Shown piece after piece: positions 9,322 through 18,073 of a stretch of DNA of 64,000 nt. The translations under genes and the position numbers were made by a program. Every line of letters starts with the position of its first letter. The first letter of the stretch is position 1. The notes beneath the pieces are model-generated. The model searched no databases, was not told where the DNA came from, and was given only the letters and a program-made list of their open reading frames with translations. Source of the stretch: Planctomycetaceae bacterium (lineage in GTDB: Bacteria; Planctomycetota; Planctomycetia; Planctomycetales; Planctomycetaceae); assembly GCA_028284485.1 (NCBI GenBank), contig JANQRQ010000011.1, forward strand, positions 86,284-150,283, in the 5' to 3' direction.

Positions 9322-9347
9322 CTCAAGGGTCGCCTTGAGGGCTTTTT
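9322..9347 (+). terminator. Intrinsic terminator of the NarL-type gene
   Basis: CTCAAGG (9322-9328) and CCTTGAG (9333-9339) form a 7-bp stem with a GTCG loop, followed by GGCTTTTT. It begins 3 bases after the stop codon and reaches the last codons of the convergent FHA gene. Confidence 0.8.
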
Positions 9348-10026
9348 ATGGTTCGGCAATCGCTTTGAGATACTCAGCCAACTTGAGTTCCAGGTCGACC
9401 ATTTTAAGCCAAGCCGATTGATCCAACTGCACCAGACCTTCGTCAGCCCCGGAATCGTTGGCGGACTCCTTACGGGCGTCCGTCAATACTCCACAAATTC
9501 GGTCATGCACAAAAGCCAATAAGTCTGAGAGTTGTGCTTGTTGGAATGGTTGAAGTCCCTCAGGGGCTGCAGGAGGGCCGTTGGGAAATAGATCTAACGT
9601 TTCGCTGCTGATGCCCGAGTGGCTTAATGACAAATCATCCGATTCGGGATCGGCTCCTGCGATTTCGGTGGGGCGATTGTCCAGCGAAACTGTGGGATCG
9701 GATTCGAGTAACCGCGCTCGTTCGGAGATTTCCGCAAGGCTGCCGTAGATCATGACACAACGGCCGATCGTGATAAGATCACCTGGTTGCATCACCCGCA
9801 TTTGGACCGGACGTCCGTTGACACGCGTTCCGTTCGTGCTTTGCAAATCTGTCAGAATGATCCGGCCGCCGTCCTCCTGGATTTTCGCATGAAATCGGCT
9901 GACGCGTTCGTCGTTCAATTGAATCGTATTATCTTCTTCCCGCCCCAAAGTTAACGGAGGTTCCAAATCGGCATACACCTGCCCTCTTTCCAGACCTTCG
10001 AGAATGAGAATGGTGACACGGGTCAT
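9346..10026 (-). CDS. FHA-domain protein
   Basis: 226 residues with no membrane segment or signal peptide. Residues about 25-95 are a well-conserved forkhead-associated domain: GREEDN, then VSRFHA, then STNGTRVNG, the residues that bind phosphothreonine peptides. The linker is acidic and Ser-rich (about 115-165). A C-terminal helical segment (about 165-226) is of unknown role. It probably reads Ser/Thr kinase output; no kinase gene is adjacent. A lone receiver gene follows upstream on the same strand (10340) after about 310 bases. Confidence 0.88.
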   Translation of the reverse strand: MTRVTILILEGLERGQVYADLEPPLTLGREEDNTIQLNDERVSRFHAKIQEDGGRIILTDLQSTNGTRVNGRPVQMRVMQPGDLITIGRCVMIYGSLAEISERARLLESDPTVSLDNRPTEIAGADPESDDLSLSHSGISSETLDLFPNGPPAAPEGLQPFQQAQLSDLLAFVHDRICGVLTDARKESANDSGADEGLVQLDQSAWLKMVDLELKLAEYLKAIAEP

Positions 10027-10339
10027 CGGATTTGCGAAGCAAGGGGCGAGACGTGGTTTCGTTGGGCACGGGAATGTCGTGACAGCGTTACACGTTGCAG
10101 CACTGAACTACTGTTGTATCACGCCGTGATTGGCAGCGTCAATATGCTGAGTTGGGAGGCGATTCGTGCGAGGTTGCTCTCTCCAGATTGGCGGCGAAAC
10201 CGGCCGGGAAGCGAATAGGACTTGCTAGCAGGCGAAGCGTGACTAACGAACAGCGAAAGTTGCGACACCGCGCTGCAAACCATTCCCAGGGTCGAGATTT
10301 CCGCGAGCCCACCCGAATTTGGAAAAGCGAAATGCTGCG
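10027..10339. other. Intergenic region, nothing recognised
   Basis: 313 bases between two minus-strand genes. No credible open frame, repeat copy or strong terminator was seen. Confidence 0.5.
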
Positions 10340-10756
10340 TTAGCGCCTACCGAGTTTCTCGGAGATAACCATATCTTGATAGACATCTTCGAGGGCCGTA
10401 CCGACCGTTGAGACCAATTCCCGTTTGCTGACGGGTTTGGCCAAAACGGAATAAGCATGGGCAACGTCGGCCTCTTTCCTGAGTGTTTCGGTCGCATCTG
10501 CCGTTATCAAAATGCATGGAATACCGGTGTGGATCGATTTGACGATTCGCATCGTGTCCAAACCGGTGAGCACATCCATATGCATATCGAGCAACGCGAT
10601 ATCGATCGGATAAGCTTCGGCAATCGCGACGGCCTCCTCTCCCGATTGTGCTTCTAGCATTCGGAAGGGTGGCTCAAAAATATTGCGCAGAGTCTCTCGG
10701 AACCCGGAGTCGTCATCTGCGACGAGTAACTGATACGTCTTAGAACTGGCGACCAA
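10340..10756 (-). CDS. Stand-alone response regulator receiver
   Basis: 138 residues comprising one CheY-like receiver: acidic cluster VADDD near the start, phospho-acceptor D in ALLDMHMD (about residue 57), T/S in LITAD and K in LAKPVSK (about 107). All key residues are present, so it should be phosphorylatable. There is no output domain apart from a short C-terminal helix. The frame begins with TTG, with AGGA 6-7 bases upstream (GAGGATTCGATTG), which supports the unusual start. No cognate kinase is adjacent. Confidence 0.88.
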   Translation of the reverse strand: MVASSKTYQLLVADDDSGFRETLRNIFEPPFRMLEAQSGEEAVAIAEAYPIDIALLDMHMDVLTGLDTMRIVKSIHTGIPCILITADATETLRKEADVAHAYSVLAKPVSKRELVSTVGTALEDVYQDMVISEKLGRR

Positions 10757-11173
10757 TCGAATCCTCGCAAGCCAAGATTCGGGTTAACGAAGATGGGAAT
10801 GAGAGCAAAGCGGAAACGACTTGTATGCCGATCGACATTCGGGTGTTGCCTTCATCCTCTATGGCACAACAACTGACGCAACCAACAATTTCACGATCGA
10901 TCAAGGTCGATCACACTGATGTGACACTGTGCAATGCGGCAAAAAACTCCACCGCAAATGGGATACCAGATGCGGGTGATGCTGATTCTCCGATCGGAAT
11001 TTCGATGCGAAACCATCAAAGCTAAAACGATTTAGGAAATATTCTCGGCAGACTTTTCTGGATCGTGTTTATGTCGCATGCAGTCAGAATCTGCCAATCT
11101 GACAGCAGATCGTTGTCATTCATTGCTCATTGAAGTAGGCGCTAATTTGCAAATGCATCGATGAGTTTTTTGC
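10757..11173. other. Intergenic region, nothing recognised
   Basis: About 420 bases between the receiver gene and repeat copy 3. A 66-codon frame on the + strand (10825-11025) has no features of a real gene. Confidence 0.5.
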
Positions 11174-11279
11174 TACAGCGTATTCCACTCACTTGTGGCC
11201 GCGACAATCGCGTATCGACCAAAGCTTGCTGGATCCCACGGGCCAGAAACGCCCATGAGAAAAAGGTAAATCTCTCTAG
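11174..11279 (+). repeat. Dispersed intergenic repeat, copy 3
   Basis: 106 bases from TACAGCGTATTCCACTCA to ATCTCTCTAG. It is more diverged than copy 2 but shares TTGTGGCCGCGACAATCGCG, CCAGAAACGCCCA and GAGAAAAAGG. Its CTAG end contains the TAG stop (11276-11278) of the alpha/beta hydrolase gene, so the repeat begins exactly at that gene's 3' end. Confidence 0.85.
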
Positions 11280-12325
11280 CTTGTCGGCTCCATCGAAGAG
11301 GCGGTGATTGTTTCGGCCACTTCGGAATTCGATTCGGTCGGCGATTCTTGTAGAAAGAAACAGGCAAGCCGGCGGTCGTATTCCTTCATGCACGCAGGCC
11401 GGGCGAGACTATGCTTCGCATGCGGGACAGTCCAGATTCTTTGGCTGTCGCTGCCGATTTTTCCGTTAATATGCCGCGTCACTTCGGGAAGAACATACGA
11501 ATCTCGTTCACCACTGATCAGCAGCACAGACTTTTCGCTGAGTTGAGGAAGGTAGCTCTCCATTTTGACATATCGGCATCCACGTCGAAATTGGCTCACC
11601 CAACGAGCGCCGGCTAAAGTGACTCGCACATGCCATTTTGGAACGAAGGGGGAAATCCAAGGGTGGACGTAGATCGACATCCAGCGGCGGGCGTAGACAT
11701 CCAACATAATGTCGGTCGAAAACGCGCCTTCGCAGGCCACTTCGTTGATGTCCTCATTTCGCGCCGCGGCGACAATCGCTGCATTTCCACCGCGGCTTAT
11801 TCCGAAGAGTCCGATTGGTTGGTGGCACAAATCCGGGCGGTTACGGATGTACTGCAGTGATGCTTCGACATCTTCGACTTCGTATTCAGTAATCCAATGT
11901 AACGGCTCGTAATTCGGCATCCGGTCGCTTTCGCCATGGTTGCGAAAGTCGAATGCCAGGATGTCGAATCCCTGGTCGAGAAGTCCCTCGCAGTAGTGAG
12001 TCGCCGACCAGTGATTGCTGCTGAACTCGTGGCAGAAGACGATCAGGCCTTTGGAAACGACCGATGACGACCGCAGCAGGCTTCCGCGAAGCACGAGCCC
12101 ATCCGAAGTGCTGAATTCGATCGGTTCGGCATTCGAGTCGGGGGACGCCGGTGCAACGTTGATCGGAGGTGGGTTCTCGAAGAGAGGTAGCACGACGCGC
12201 ACATAGGACAGTTCCGCGAACAATACTACCGCAAATATCCCTGCAGCGACGCCGACAAACACCCAGACCACTGGTATCTCCGTTTGCTGGTCTTGTTCCA
12301 ATCCGTCGGAATTGCCTGACGGCAC
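11276..12325 (-). CDS. Membrane-anchored alpha/beta hydrolase
   Basis: 349 residues. One N-terminal membrane segment (about 19-41) suggests the catalytic domain is outside the cytoplasm. The fold shows an HE-type oxyanion turn (FCHEFSSN), nucleophile elbow GISRG, aspartate in SGERDSYV and histidine in PHAKHSLA, a complete Ser-Asp-His triad. The start is GTG with GGGATG upstream. It begins 7 bases after the fabF stop, so it is probably the last gene of the acyl-carrier-protein operon; a thioesterase or acyl-transfer role fits that position but is not shown by the sequence. The stop codon lies inside repeat copy 3. Confidence 0.82.
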   Translation of the reverse strand: MPSGNSDGLEQDQQTEIPVVWVFVGVAAGIFAVVLFAELSYVRVVLPLFENPPPINVAPASPDSNAEPIEFSTSDGLVLRGSLLRSSSVVSKGLIVFCHEFSSNHWSATHYCEGLLDQGFDILAFDFRNHGESDRMPNYEPLHWITEYEVEDVEASLQYIRNRPDLCHQPIGLFGISRGGNAAIVAAARNEDINEVACEGAFSTDIMLDVYARRWMSIYVHPWISPFVPKWHVRVTLAGARWVSQFRRGCRYVKMESYLPQLSEKSVLLISGERDSYVLPEVTRHINGKIGSDSQRIWTVPHAKHSLARPACMKEYDRRLACFFLQESPTESNSEVAETITASSMEPTS

Positions 12326-12332
12326 ACTACTA

Positions 12333-13616
12333 TCATCCCGTAAATTCAGAGAATATCAAGGAAACATTTTGCCCACCGAAGCCAAAACTGTTAGAGAGGG
12401 CTCTTTTGACCGGTGTTTCGCGCGTCGCGTTCGGAACATAGTCCAAATCGCAATCCGGATCGGGTGTTTCGTAGTTTATTGTTGGCGGCAGGACATTGTC
12501 GCGAATTGCAAGCAAACAGGTAATGGCTTCTACACTTCCTGCCGCTGCAATTAAGTGCCCGAGCATACTTTTGACGCTGGAGACAGGGGTCCGGTATGCA
12601 TCTTGGTTCAAAGCACTTTTGATGGCCATCGTTTCGACACGGTCGTTCACTGCTGTGCTCGTTCCGTGTGCATTGATGTAGTCGATGTCGTCGGTGTTGA
12701 GGCTTGCGTTCTTGAGTGCCATTTCAATGCATGACGACGCACCTCGACCTTCGGGATGGATGTCTGTTATCCGGTAGGCGTCGGCGCTCGAGCCATAACC
12801 AGTGATTTCGCCGTAAATCGGTGCGTTTCTGGCTTGGGCGCTCTCCAAGGCTTCGAGGATGAGCATTCCGGCTCCTTCCCCGATTACGAATCCGTCGCGG
12901 TTTTTATCGAATGGACGAGAAGCCCCTTGTGGGTTCTCGTTGTTCGTCGAGAGAGCAGTCAATAAATTGAATCCTGTCACACCGAACGGATGAATCATGC
13001 TATGTGCACCACCAGAGAGCATGGCGTCCGCGTCGCCACGGCGAATGATCTCTGTCGCCTCACCAATGGCCTGACTGGAAGCGGCGCACGCAGTCAAACA
13101 ATTCAGATTCGGCCCTTGTGCATTAAACAAGCTGGCAAGGTGCCCCGCGGGCATATTGGGTTCTTGTTCTAACTCTGTCTGCGCATGAAGTCTGTCCAAA
13201 CCTTCCCGCGTAAACTGTTCGAGATCGAGCTGTCCATCCTTTTGGGCACTGGCGATCAGGTTCATAAACAGCATGAAGTCCTGCTGACCTTCGCCCGCGC
13301 CGAGATAGACACCGAGCATGGTCGGATCGATGCCACTTTCCAGGATTCCAGAGTCCTTGACGGCTTGGTCTGCAGCAGCCACTGCAAATCTGATATTCCG
13401 TCCGGAATACTTGAAGCGATCGGAATCGTCATCAAATCGGCTGAAGTCAAAGTCCTTCACTTCTGCCGCGAACCTTGTTGGAAAATTTGATGCATCGAAA
13501 TGCGTAATCTCACCAATGCCGCTGGCACCGGATAGCAGAGATTTCCACATGTCTTCCGCATTGTTGCCCAATGGCGTGATGCAGCCGATTCCTGTGATGA
13601 CCACTCGTCGATTCAT
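12333..13616 (-). CDS. Beta-ketoacyl-ACP synthase (KAS II, FabF-like)
   Basis: 427 residues from the chosen start. The condensing-enzyme triad is complete: Cys in TACAASSQ (C177), His in NAHGTSTAVND and His in SMLGHLIAAAGS. It elongates acyl-ACP by decarboxylative condensation with malonyl-ACP in the cytoplasm. I start at the ATG at 13616 because the KAS N-terminus (MNRRVVITGIG) begins there; an upstream in-frame start at 13670 would add 18 residues with no counterpart in the family. It sits downstream of a second fabZ after a 588-base gap and directly before the hydrolase. Housekeeping and specialised roles cannot be told apart from the protein alone. Confidence 0.93.
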   Translation of the reverse strand: MNRRVVITGIGCITPLGNNAEDMWKSLLSGASGIGEITHFDASNFPTRFAAEVKDFDFSRFDDDSDRFKYSGRNIRFAVAAADQAVKDSGILESGIDPTMLGVYLGAGEGQQDFMLFMNLIASAQKDGQLDLEQFTREGLDRLHAQTELEQEPNMPAGHLASLFNAQGPNLNCLTACAASSQAIGEATEIIRRGDADAMLSGGAHSMIHPFGVTGFNLLTALSTNNENPQGASRPFDKNRDGFVIGEGAGMLILEALESAQARNAPIYGEITGYGSSADAYRITDIHPEGRGASSCIEMALKNASLNTDDIDYINAHGTSTAVNDRVETMAIKSALNQDAYRTPVSSVKSMLGHLIAAAGSVEAITCLLAIRDNVLPPTINYETPDPDCDLDYVPNATRETPVKRALSNSFGFGGQNVSLIFSEFTG

Positions 13617-14204
13617 TTTTCCGTTCTTTCTAAGTTTCTCCAACAAGGAGCGAGCTTTATGGCTATTCACTTATCTTGGCTGAGAGCTGACGAACACAAC
13701 AAGTCCATCGGCAGTTCGGTCACATTCTCCGACGGATTTGATGTTTCGGACGATTCATCATAAAGAATTCCATCTGTACGAGAAGCAAACGCCGGCCGGC
13801 CACGACTCAGTGTCTTGCGAGATTCGATCGCATTTGGTCGATCCGCCCGTCAATGGACGCCCTTCTGTAGCAAATTATCTGTTCTGTATGCCAGACCGGT
13901 TCCCGCACCACGTGATTCTATACAACCGTTACCTGATGCCAAAGTCGGTTTCGAGTGGAGAAAGGCACGCTGGAGAGAATTCTGAAGGAGGATTCAGTCG
14001 GATAATGCGGCCAAAGCAGGGTGATCTCATCCTCGGCGAGCACTGAGCCGATCAACCGTTTCCCCTCGCAATGGGGCGAACTCAATTCTCGAGACGCTTT
14101 GGAGTGTAGGCGGGGATCACTCAAATCTCGATGTATTCCGTGCCAAGAAAGCGGTCTCAATCGGCAAGCGGAGCATGACTCGTTCCGAAGAGTAACGGCC
14201 GCAT
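13617..14204. other. Intergenic region inside the ACP cluster
   Basis: 588 bases between fabF and fabZ. Short frames on both strands (for example 13918-14160 minus, 13738-14046 plus) lack domains and ribosome binding sites, so none is called. The gap suggests fabF and the hydrolase may have their own promoter. Confidence 0.5.
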
Positions 14205-14690
14205 TTATTCATCGGAACCGTCGCCGGCCTTACCGACATCGAGAATGCCCATCAGATTCATCGAAAAAACAAAGTTCTTTTGGTCAGCAGGGCCGTATTG
14301 GGGATCGTCTGGATCGAGGTGCACGAAAACGATTTCGGCTTCTGCGACGAGGCGATCTTCAACATGAGCGGCGCATTCGACCGACCCGCCTTCATCACGG
14401 GCTTCGAGCAACGTCGCTGAGTAAATCAGCGTGTCACCTGGGCAAACCCATCGGTGAAACTGGATTTTGGGGACTTTCGCGAGGATGACGATATGGTCGA
14501 AGTTGTTCTTTTCTCCTAGGAGAATTCCCCCGGTTTGGGCCATCCCTTCGAGCATAAGCGAACCAGGCATGACGGCGAATCCGGGGAAATGGTCATGCAG
14601 ATGTTCTTCGGCCAGAGTCACGTTCTTGATGGCCTTGGCATGCGATCCGCTTTCGAACTCGATGAATCGATCGATCCAAAACCAGCGCAT
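14205..14690 (-). CDS. 3-hydroxyacyl-ACP dehydratase (FabZ-like), first copy
   Basis: 161 residues with a single hot-dog domain. The active-site segment DHFPGFAVMPG carries H34, and E48 lies in LMLEGMAQ, the two catalytic residues of FabZ. The C-terminal 25 residues (after HLDPDDPQ) extend beyond typical FabZ (about 145-150). GGAG precedes the ATG by about 8 bases. It lies about 100 bases downstream of the ACP gene and is one of two fabZ-like genes in this cluster; they are clearly different proteins rather than a recent duplication. Confidence 0.9.
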   Translation of the reverse strand: MRWFWIDRFIEFESGSHAKAIKNVTLAEEHLHDHFPGFAVMPGSLMLEGMAQTGGILLGEKNNFDHIVILAKVPKIQFHRWVCPGDTLIYSATLLEARDEGGSVECAAHVEDRLVAEAEIVFVHLDPDDPQYGPADQKNFVFSMNLMGILDVGKAGDGSDE

Positions 14691-14790
14691 TCAATAAACT
14701 CCGTACCAGAGCAAATCCGGCGACGCATACGGGTCCGCCAAGCCAGTCCGAGCGATATCGTCCGCAATCACGAGTTTCGGTCAACGAGTG

Positions 14791-15186
14791 TCATTCACCC
14801 GATGCCAGCTTCGCCTCCACGTATTTCACGATCATATTGACCGTGAATAGGTCTTGGATGTTTTCGACTTTGGGGTCATCGGCGAACTTGTCGATATCGG
14901 CAAAAGGCATTTTGGAGCGCAATTCCTCCAAACCCTCTGCGGTGACGACACCGTCTGCGACAAAGGAGGAATCTGCGGACGCCAGGTTCTCGGGGAACAA
15001 CTCCCCACGTGGAATCTTGATGCTAAAGTTCTTTTCAAGCCGGAAAACGATGTCCAGAAAGTCAATGGATTCCGCGCCTAAATCCCCGACGAGTGTCGCA
15101 TCGGCGGTAACCTCATCGTCGTCGACGCCTAATGCATCGATCAATGTCTCCTGGACTTTTTCGTAAACCTCTTCAGTTGTCGCCAT
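14791..15186 (-). CDS. Acyl carrier protein with a large insertion
   Basis: 131 residues instead of the usual 75-80. The N-terminal part looks like a normal ACP: helix I, then LVGDLGAESIDFLDIVFRLE, where S40 takes the place of the phosphopantetheine serine (motif ESI rather than DSL). After IPRGELFP there is an extra stretch of about 50 residues (about 63-112, SADSSFVADGVVTAEGLEEL and onward) before the final helix (FTVNMIVKYVEAKL). AGGAGAG 5-6 bases before the ATG is a strong ribosome binding site. Flanked by fabG and fabZ, it is presumably the dedicated carrier of this pathway. Confidence 0.88.
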   Translation of the reverse strand: MATTEEVYEKVQETLIDALGVDDDEVTADATLVGDLGAESIDFLDIVFRLEKNFSIKIPRGELFPENLASADSSFVADGVVTAEGLEELRSKMPFADIDKFADDPKVENIQDLFTVNMIVKYVEAKLASGE

Positions 15187-15412
15187 CAGCGCTCTCCTCT
15201 AAGCCGAGTGCACCCTGTTCTTAATTTTCCTTGGGATTCTTAGTCTCGTAAACCGATCCTCACGTATTACTTTTTCGAGAGCCAGTCGTTTCGTTTGGCT
15301 CGCGGGCCGCATACGTTTGGCAAAGAACTCACTGTTTGCTAAACACCGTGGCGATTCAAGAAGGGAATGACGCCAATTTTGGAAAAGCGAAACATCGAAT
15401 GCTTATGCCGTG

Positions 15413-16165
15413 TCAGAGTCCCCCCAATGTTAATCCGCCGTCGACTGTCAGAATCTGACCGGTAATATAGGAAGAATCATCGCCGACAAGGAACAGTACA
15501 GCATTGGCAATGTCTTCCGGAGTTCCAAGTCGGCGACATGGAATCTTCTTCTTGATTTCTGCTTCGGCCGCATTTCGGACCGCCGTTGTCATGTCTGTTT
15601 CAATGAACCCAGGAGCGATGGCATTGACCGTGATACCCCGTCGAGCGACTTCGGCAGCGAAACAGCGGGTAAAACCGTTGATTCCGCCTTTACTTGCGGC
15701 ATAATTCGATTGTCCCGGGTTTCCGACGTACGCGGCAACGCTGGACATATTAATAATGCGCCCCGATCGGGCGGACATCATGGGTCTTGTTACGGCGTGA
15801 CAAAAATAGAAAACGCCATTCAGGTTCGTGTTGATTACATCTTGCCACTGCTCTGCCGACATTGTCGCCAGGAGTCCATCTTGAATGATGCCGGCGTTGT
15901 TGACCAAGATGTCGACCTTTTCCCATTTATCGAGCACGGTCTCGACAACCTTGTCGGCATCCTCTTGTCGGCTGACGTCTGCCTGAACGGCGATCGCTTC
16001 GGTTTGATTCAATTCCAGGTCTGAAACGAGTTGATCCGCGGCTTCCTTATTGGATCTGTAGACGAACGCGACCTTGGCACCTTCACGCGCTAATGCCCAC
16101 ACAATAGCCTTACCGATTCCTCGGCTGCCTCCGGTAACAATCGCTGATTTTCCAGCCAGTTTCAT
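15413..16165 (-). CDS. fabG: 3-oxoacyl-ACP reductase (FabG-like)
   Basis: 250 residues of a classical short-chain dehydrogenase. The cofactor motif TGGSRGIG lies near residue 12, NNAG near 90, and the catalytic Ser and Tyr-X3-Lys are in NMSSVAAY and SNYAASKGG. It ends GQILTVDGGLTLGGL, typical of FabG. It reduces 3-oxoacyl-ACP with NAD(P)H. Its ATG overlaps the stop of the upstream fabZ by 4 bases (ATGA), indicating translational coupling. Confidence 0.93.
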   Translation of the reverse strand: MKLAGKSAIVTGGSRGIGKAIVWALAREGAKVAFVYRSNKEAADQLVSDLELNQTEAIAVQADVSRQEDADKVVETVLDKWEKVDILVNNAGIIQDGLLATMSAEQWQDVINTNLNGVFYFCHAVTRPMMSARSGRIINMSSVAAYVGNPGQSNYAASKGGINGFTRCFAAEVARRGITVNAIAPGFIETDMTTAVRNAAEAEIKKKIPCRRLGTPEDIANAVLFLVGDDSSYITGQILTVDGGLTLGGL

Positions 16166-16659
16166 TCTTGGTTAGTCTCGGTTTGCATGGGAGTGGTCCA
16201 GAGTTGGTCGAATAGCGAACGCATCTTTTCAATACTAAATCGATCTGCGTCGGCCATTTCGTCGTTGCGTTCACTGAGGTTGAATTGCGTCAGGGTCAAT
16301 TTCGCGCTAACCGCGGTCGTTTCGTCAACAGTTCCCGACGCTTTCAGTACGCAATCACTACCCTCCCATTTTTGAATACCGGCAGAAATGGTCAGCATCT
16401 TTCCCGGTACGACAAAATTGTTAAATCGTAATGCTCGAGCCTGTTTCAACAGGACCGTGCTGTACTTGAAATCCTCCGTATATCGCATGAGCCAAGCGCC
16501 CGCTTGAACCATCGATTCCAGCATCAAGACACCCGGCATGACCGGAAACCCCGGAAAGTGATCCGCGAGGTATTCTTCGGCCAGCGAGAGATTCTTGACC
16601 GCGGTGATCGTTTTTCCCGAATCCAGGGTCACGATCCTGTCAATCAACGAAAATCGCAT
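16162..16659 (-). CDS. 3-hydroxyacyl-ACP dehydratase (FabZ-like), second copy
   Basis: 165 residues with a hot-dog fold, H34 in DHFPGFPVMPG and E48 in LMLESMVQ. A charged C-terminal tail (after about 140) is unlike the other copy. The leader GTACGGAGTTCT before the ATG closely resembles that of the first fabZ (GTACGGAGTTTATTGA). It appears to be the first gene of the minus-strand cluster fabZ-fabG-ACP-fabZ-fabF-hydrolase. There is no fabD or fabH here, so priming must rely on enzymes encoded elsewhere. Confidence 0.9.
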   Translation of the reverse strand: MRFSLIDRIVTLDSGKTITAVKNLSLAEEYLADHFPGFPVMPGVLMLESMVQAGAWLMRYTEDFKYSTVLLKQARALRFNNFVVPGKMLTISAGIQKWEGSDCVLKASGTVDETTAVSAKLTLTQFNLSERNDEMADADRFSIEKMRSLFDQLWTTPMQTETNQE

Positions 16660-17231
16660 AGAACTCCGTACTTGGCAACAGGCCTGCTGGTTGGCCGAAG
16701 TCCAAAAGTATAGTGCTGATAATTTGTTTTCTCAACCGACTTCGTGTCTCCTTTCGGTCGGGATTCTGCCCGATACCGGTCCCGGGTCGTGTTCATATGT
16801 CACTATGCCCAGTCGCAAGTCTGTTCTAGCGGTTTTGCCGAGCTTGACGGCTGGCGAGATTAATTGTCCCGACCGAGTTGCCGTTATGATGCAAATTCGC
16901 CATCCGGAAGATGCGATTGGAACAACGATTTCGCTGTTCGCGATTTGACGGCAGAAAACATTGGTAATAGGCTCAATTAGACACCGATGCAAGTCAAATG
17001 CGTGCGTCCAAGGCGTTCATTGCTATGCGCCTTTAGGGGCATTTCATGACATTCATTTCGACAGTACAAACCGGCCCTCGAGAGGTTCCAGACCACACCC
17101 AACCGGGTCGCGGAACGGTCACACGAAGTTGCGCCTGTCGAGACGACACGCACCAACTTCGCAGTGTGACGACTCGTCGTGCAAGTCGCCGGTTGACTGT
17201 TGCACTACGACAAATCCTCGGTAAACAGCCG
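16660..17231. other. Intergenic region between divergent genes
   Basis: About 570 bases upstream of both the fabZ cluster (minus) and the PilZ gene (plus). It should contain both promoters, but no confident -35/-10 pair was identified. Overlapping frames on both strands look like chance. Confidence 0.5.
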
Positions 17232-17711
17232 ATGAATTCCGAATCGGTGGCGTCGGATCAAACCGACGAGGGTCGGCCCGAAATCGGTCCGAACGCATCG
17301 ATGCCGGTTGATGATTCAACACAAAGCAAGTCAGCCAGCGATCGGCGTGTCTTCCCAAGGCGGAACAGCGGCTGCGTGGTCAGTGTCCGACCGGTTTCAT
17401 CCGATGAGGTCGTCGATTCCCAGCAAATGGCTTGGATGTTGCATTCTTGCCAATTGAAGGGTGAGCTATGCGATATCAGCATGAGCGGTGCGGCCGTCGT
17501 ATTGCCGCAACCGGTTGCTCAGCAATCGGCTGTGCTAATGCGTTTGCGCAATCCCCGTTTTGACAGGCAAATCGACGTCGCCGCAACAGTTGTGCGTTGC
17601 TTCGAAGACAGCGACGGTCATTGGAAAATTACATGCCAATTCAAGCACAAGCTTAGCTTGGAACAAATCCAAAGTTTTGGTCATTTGTTGAACAATCCAG
17701 AATTTGTTTGA
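17232..17711 (+). CDS. PilZ-domain protein
   Basis: 159 residues from the ATG at 17232, chosen because the sequence before it (an alternative upstream start at 17046) is Arg/Thr-rich and without domain character. After a polar N-terminus comes the PilZ signature: R-X3-R in DRRVFPRRNSG (about 48-55) and the later DISMSGAAV (about 88-96). These match the two c-di-GMP binding motifs (RxxxR and D/NxSxxG). It probably responds to c-di-GMP. The HDOD-GGDEF protein at 38756 in this window could supply that signal, though this is only a possibility. Confidence 0.8.
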   Translation: MNSESVASDQTDEGRPEIGPNASMPVDDSTQSKSASDRRVFPRRNSGCVVSVRPVSSDEVVDSQQMAWMLHSCQLKGELCDISMSGAAVVLPQPVAQQSAVLMRLRNPRFDRQIDVAATVVRCFEDSDGHWKITCQFKHKLSLEQIQSFGHLLNNPEFV

Positions 17712-18073
17712 CCGATTGAGTCGTCATTCGCCCGGCATGTAGGGCCTCTTCCAAGTTGACGAACCTTCAGAATTGGTTGGATTCCGGCCCCCAGTCCAAT
17801 GCCTTGATCCCCCAATCCGAATCCCTGATATGGCAGCGATGTCGATATCAGCGGCCAGGCTCTGGGTATCACTGGATGGCGAGCGGATGCATCGCACCAT
17901 GTTCAGAGGAGGGCATTACAAAAAAAGCCGCGGAATCATTCGGGATTCCGCGACCGGGCCGGTCGTCCTACATCAATCGTTCTTCCAAGTGAGTAACGAC
18001 TCTTCTGATGCGTCGTGCTGAGTTCGCATCTTGCGATTTGAAAACAAGCACAACCGGGATTTGAGGCAGTTAT
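17712..18073. other. Convergent intergenic region with a terminator
   Basis: About 360 bases between the PilZ gene and the end of the repeat-protein gene. It contains the intrinsic terminator at 17920-17952 and no credible gene. Confidence 0.55.
17920..17952 (-). terminator. Intrinsic terminator of the 24-residue-repeat gene
   Basis: CGCGGAATC (17929-17937) and GATTCCGCG (17944-17952) pair perfectly around a 6-base loop. On the minus strand the stem is followed by GGC and seven T (17920-17926). It lies about 120 bases downstream of the minus-strand gene ending at 18074. Confidence 0.85.
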
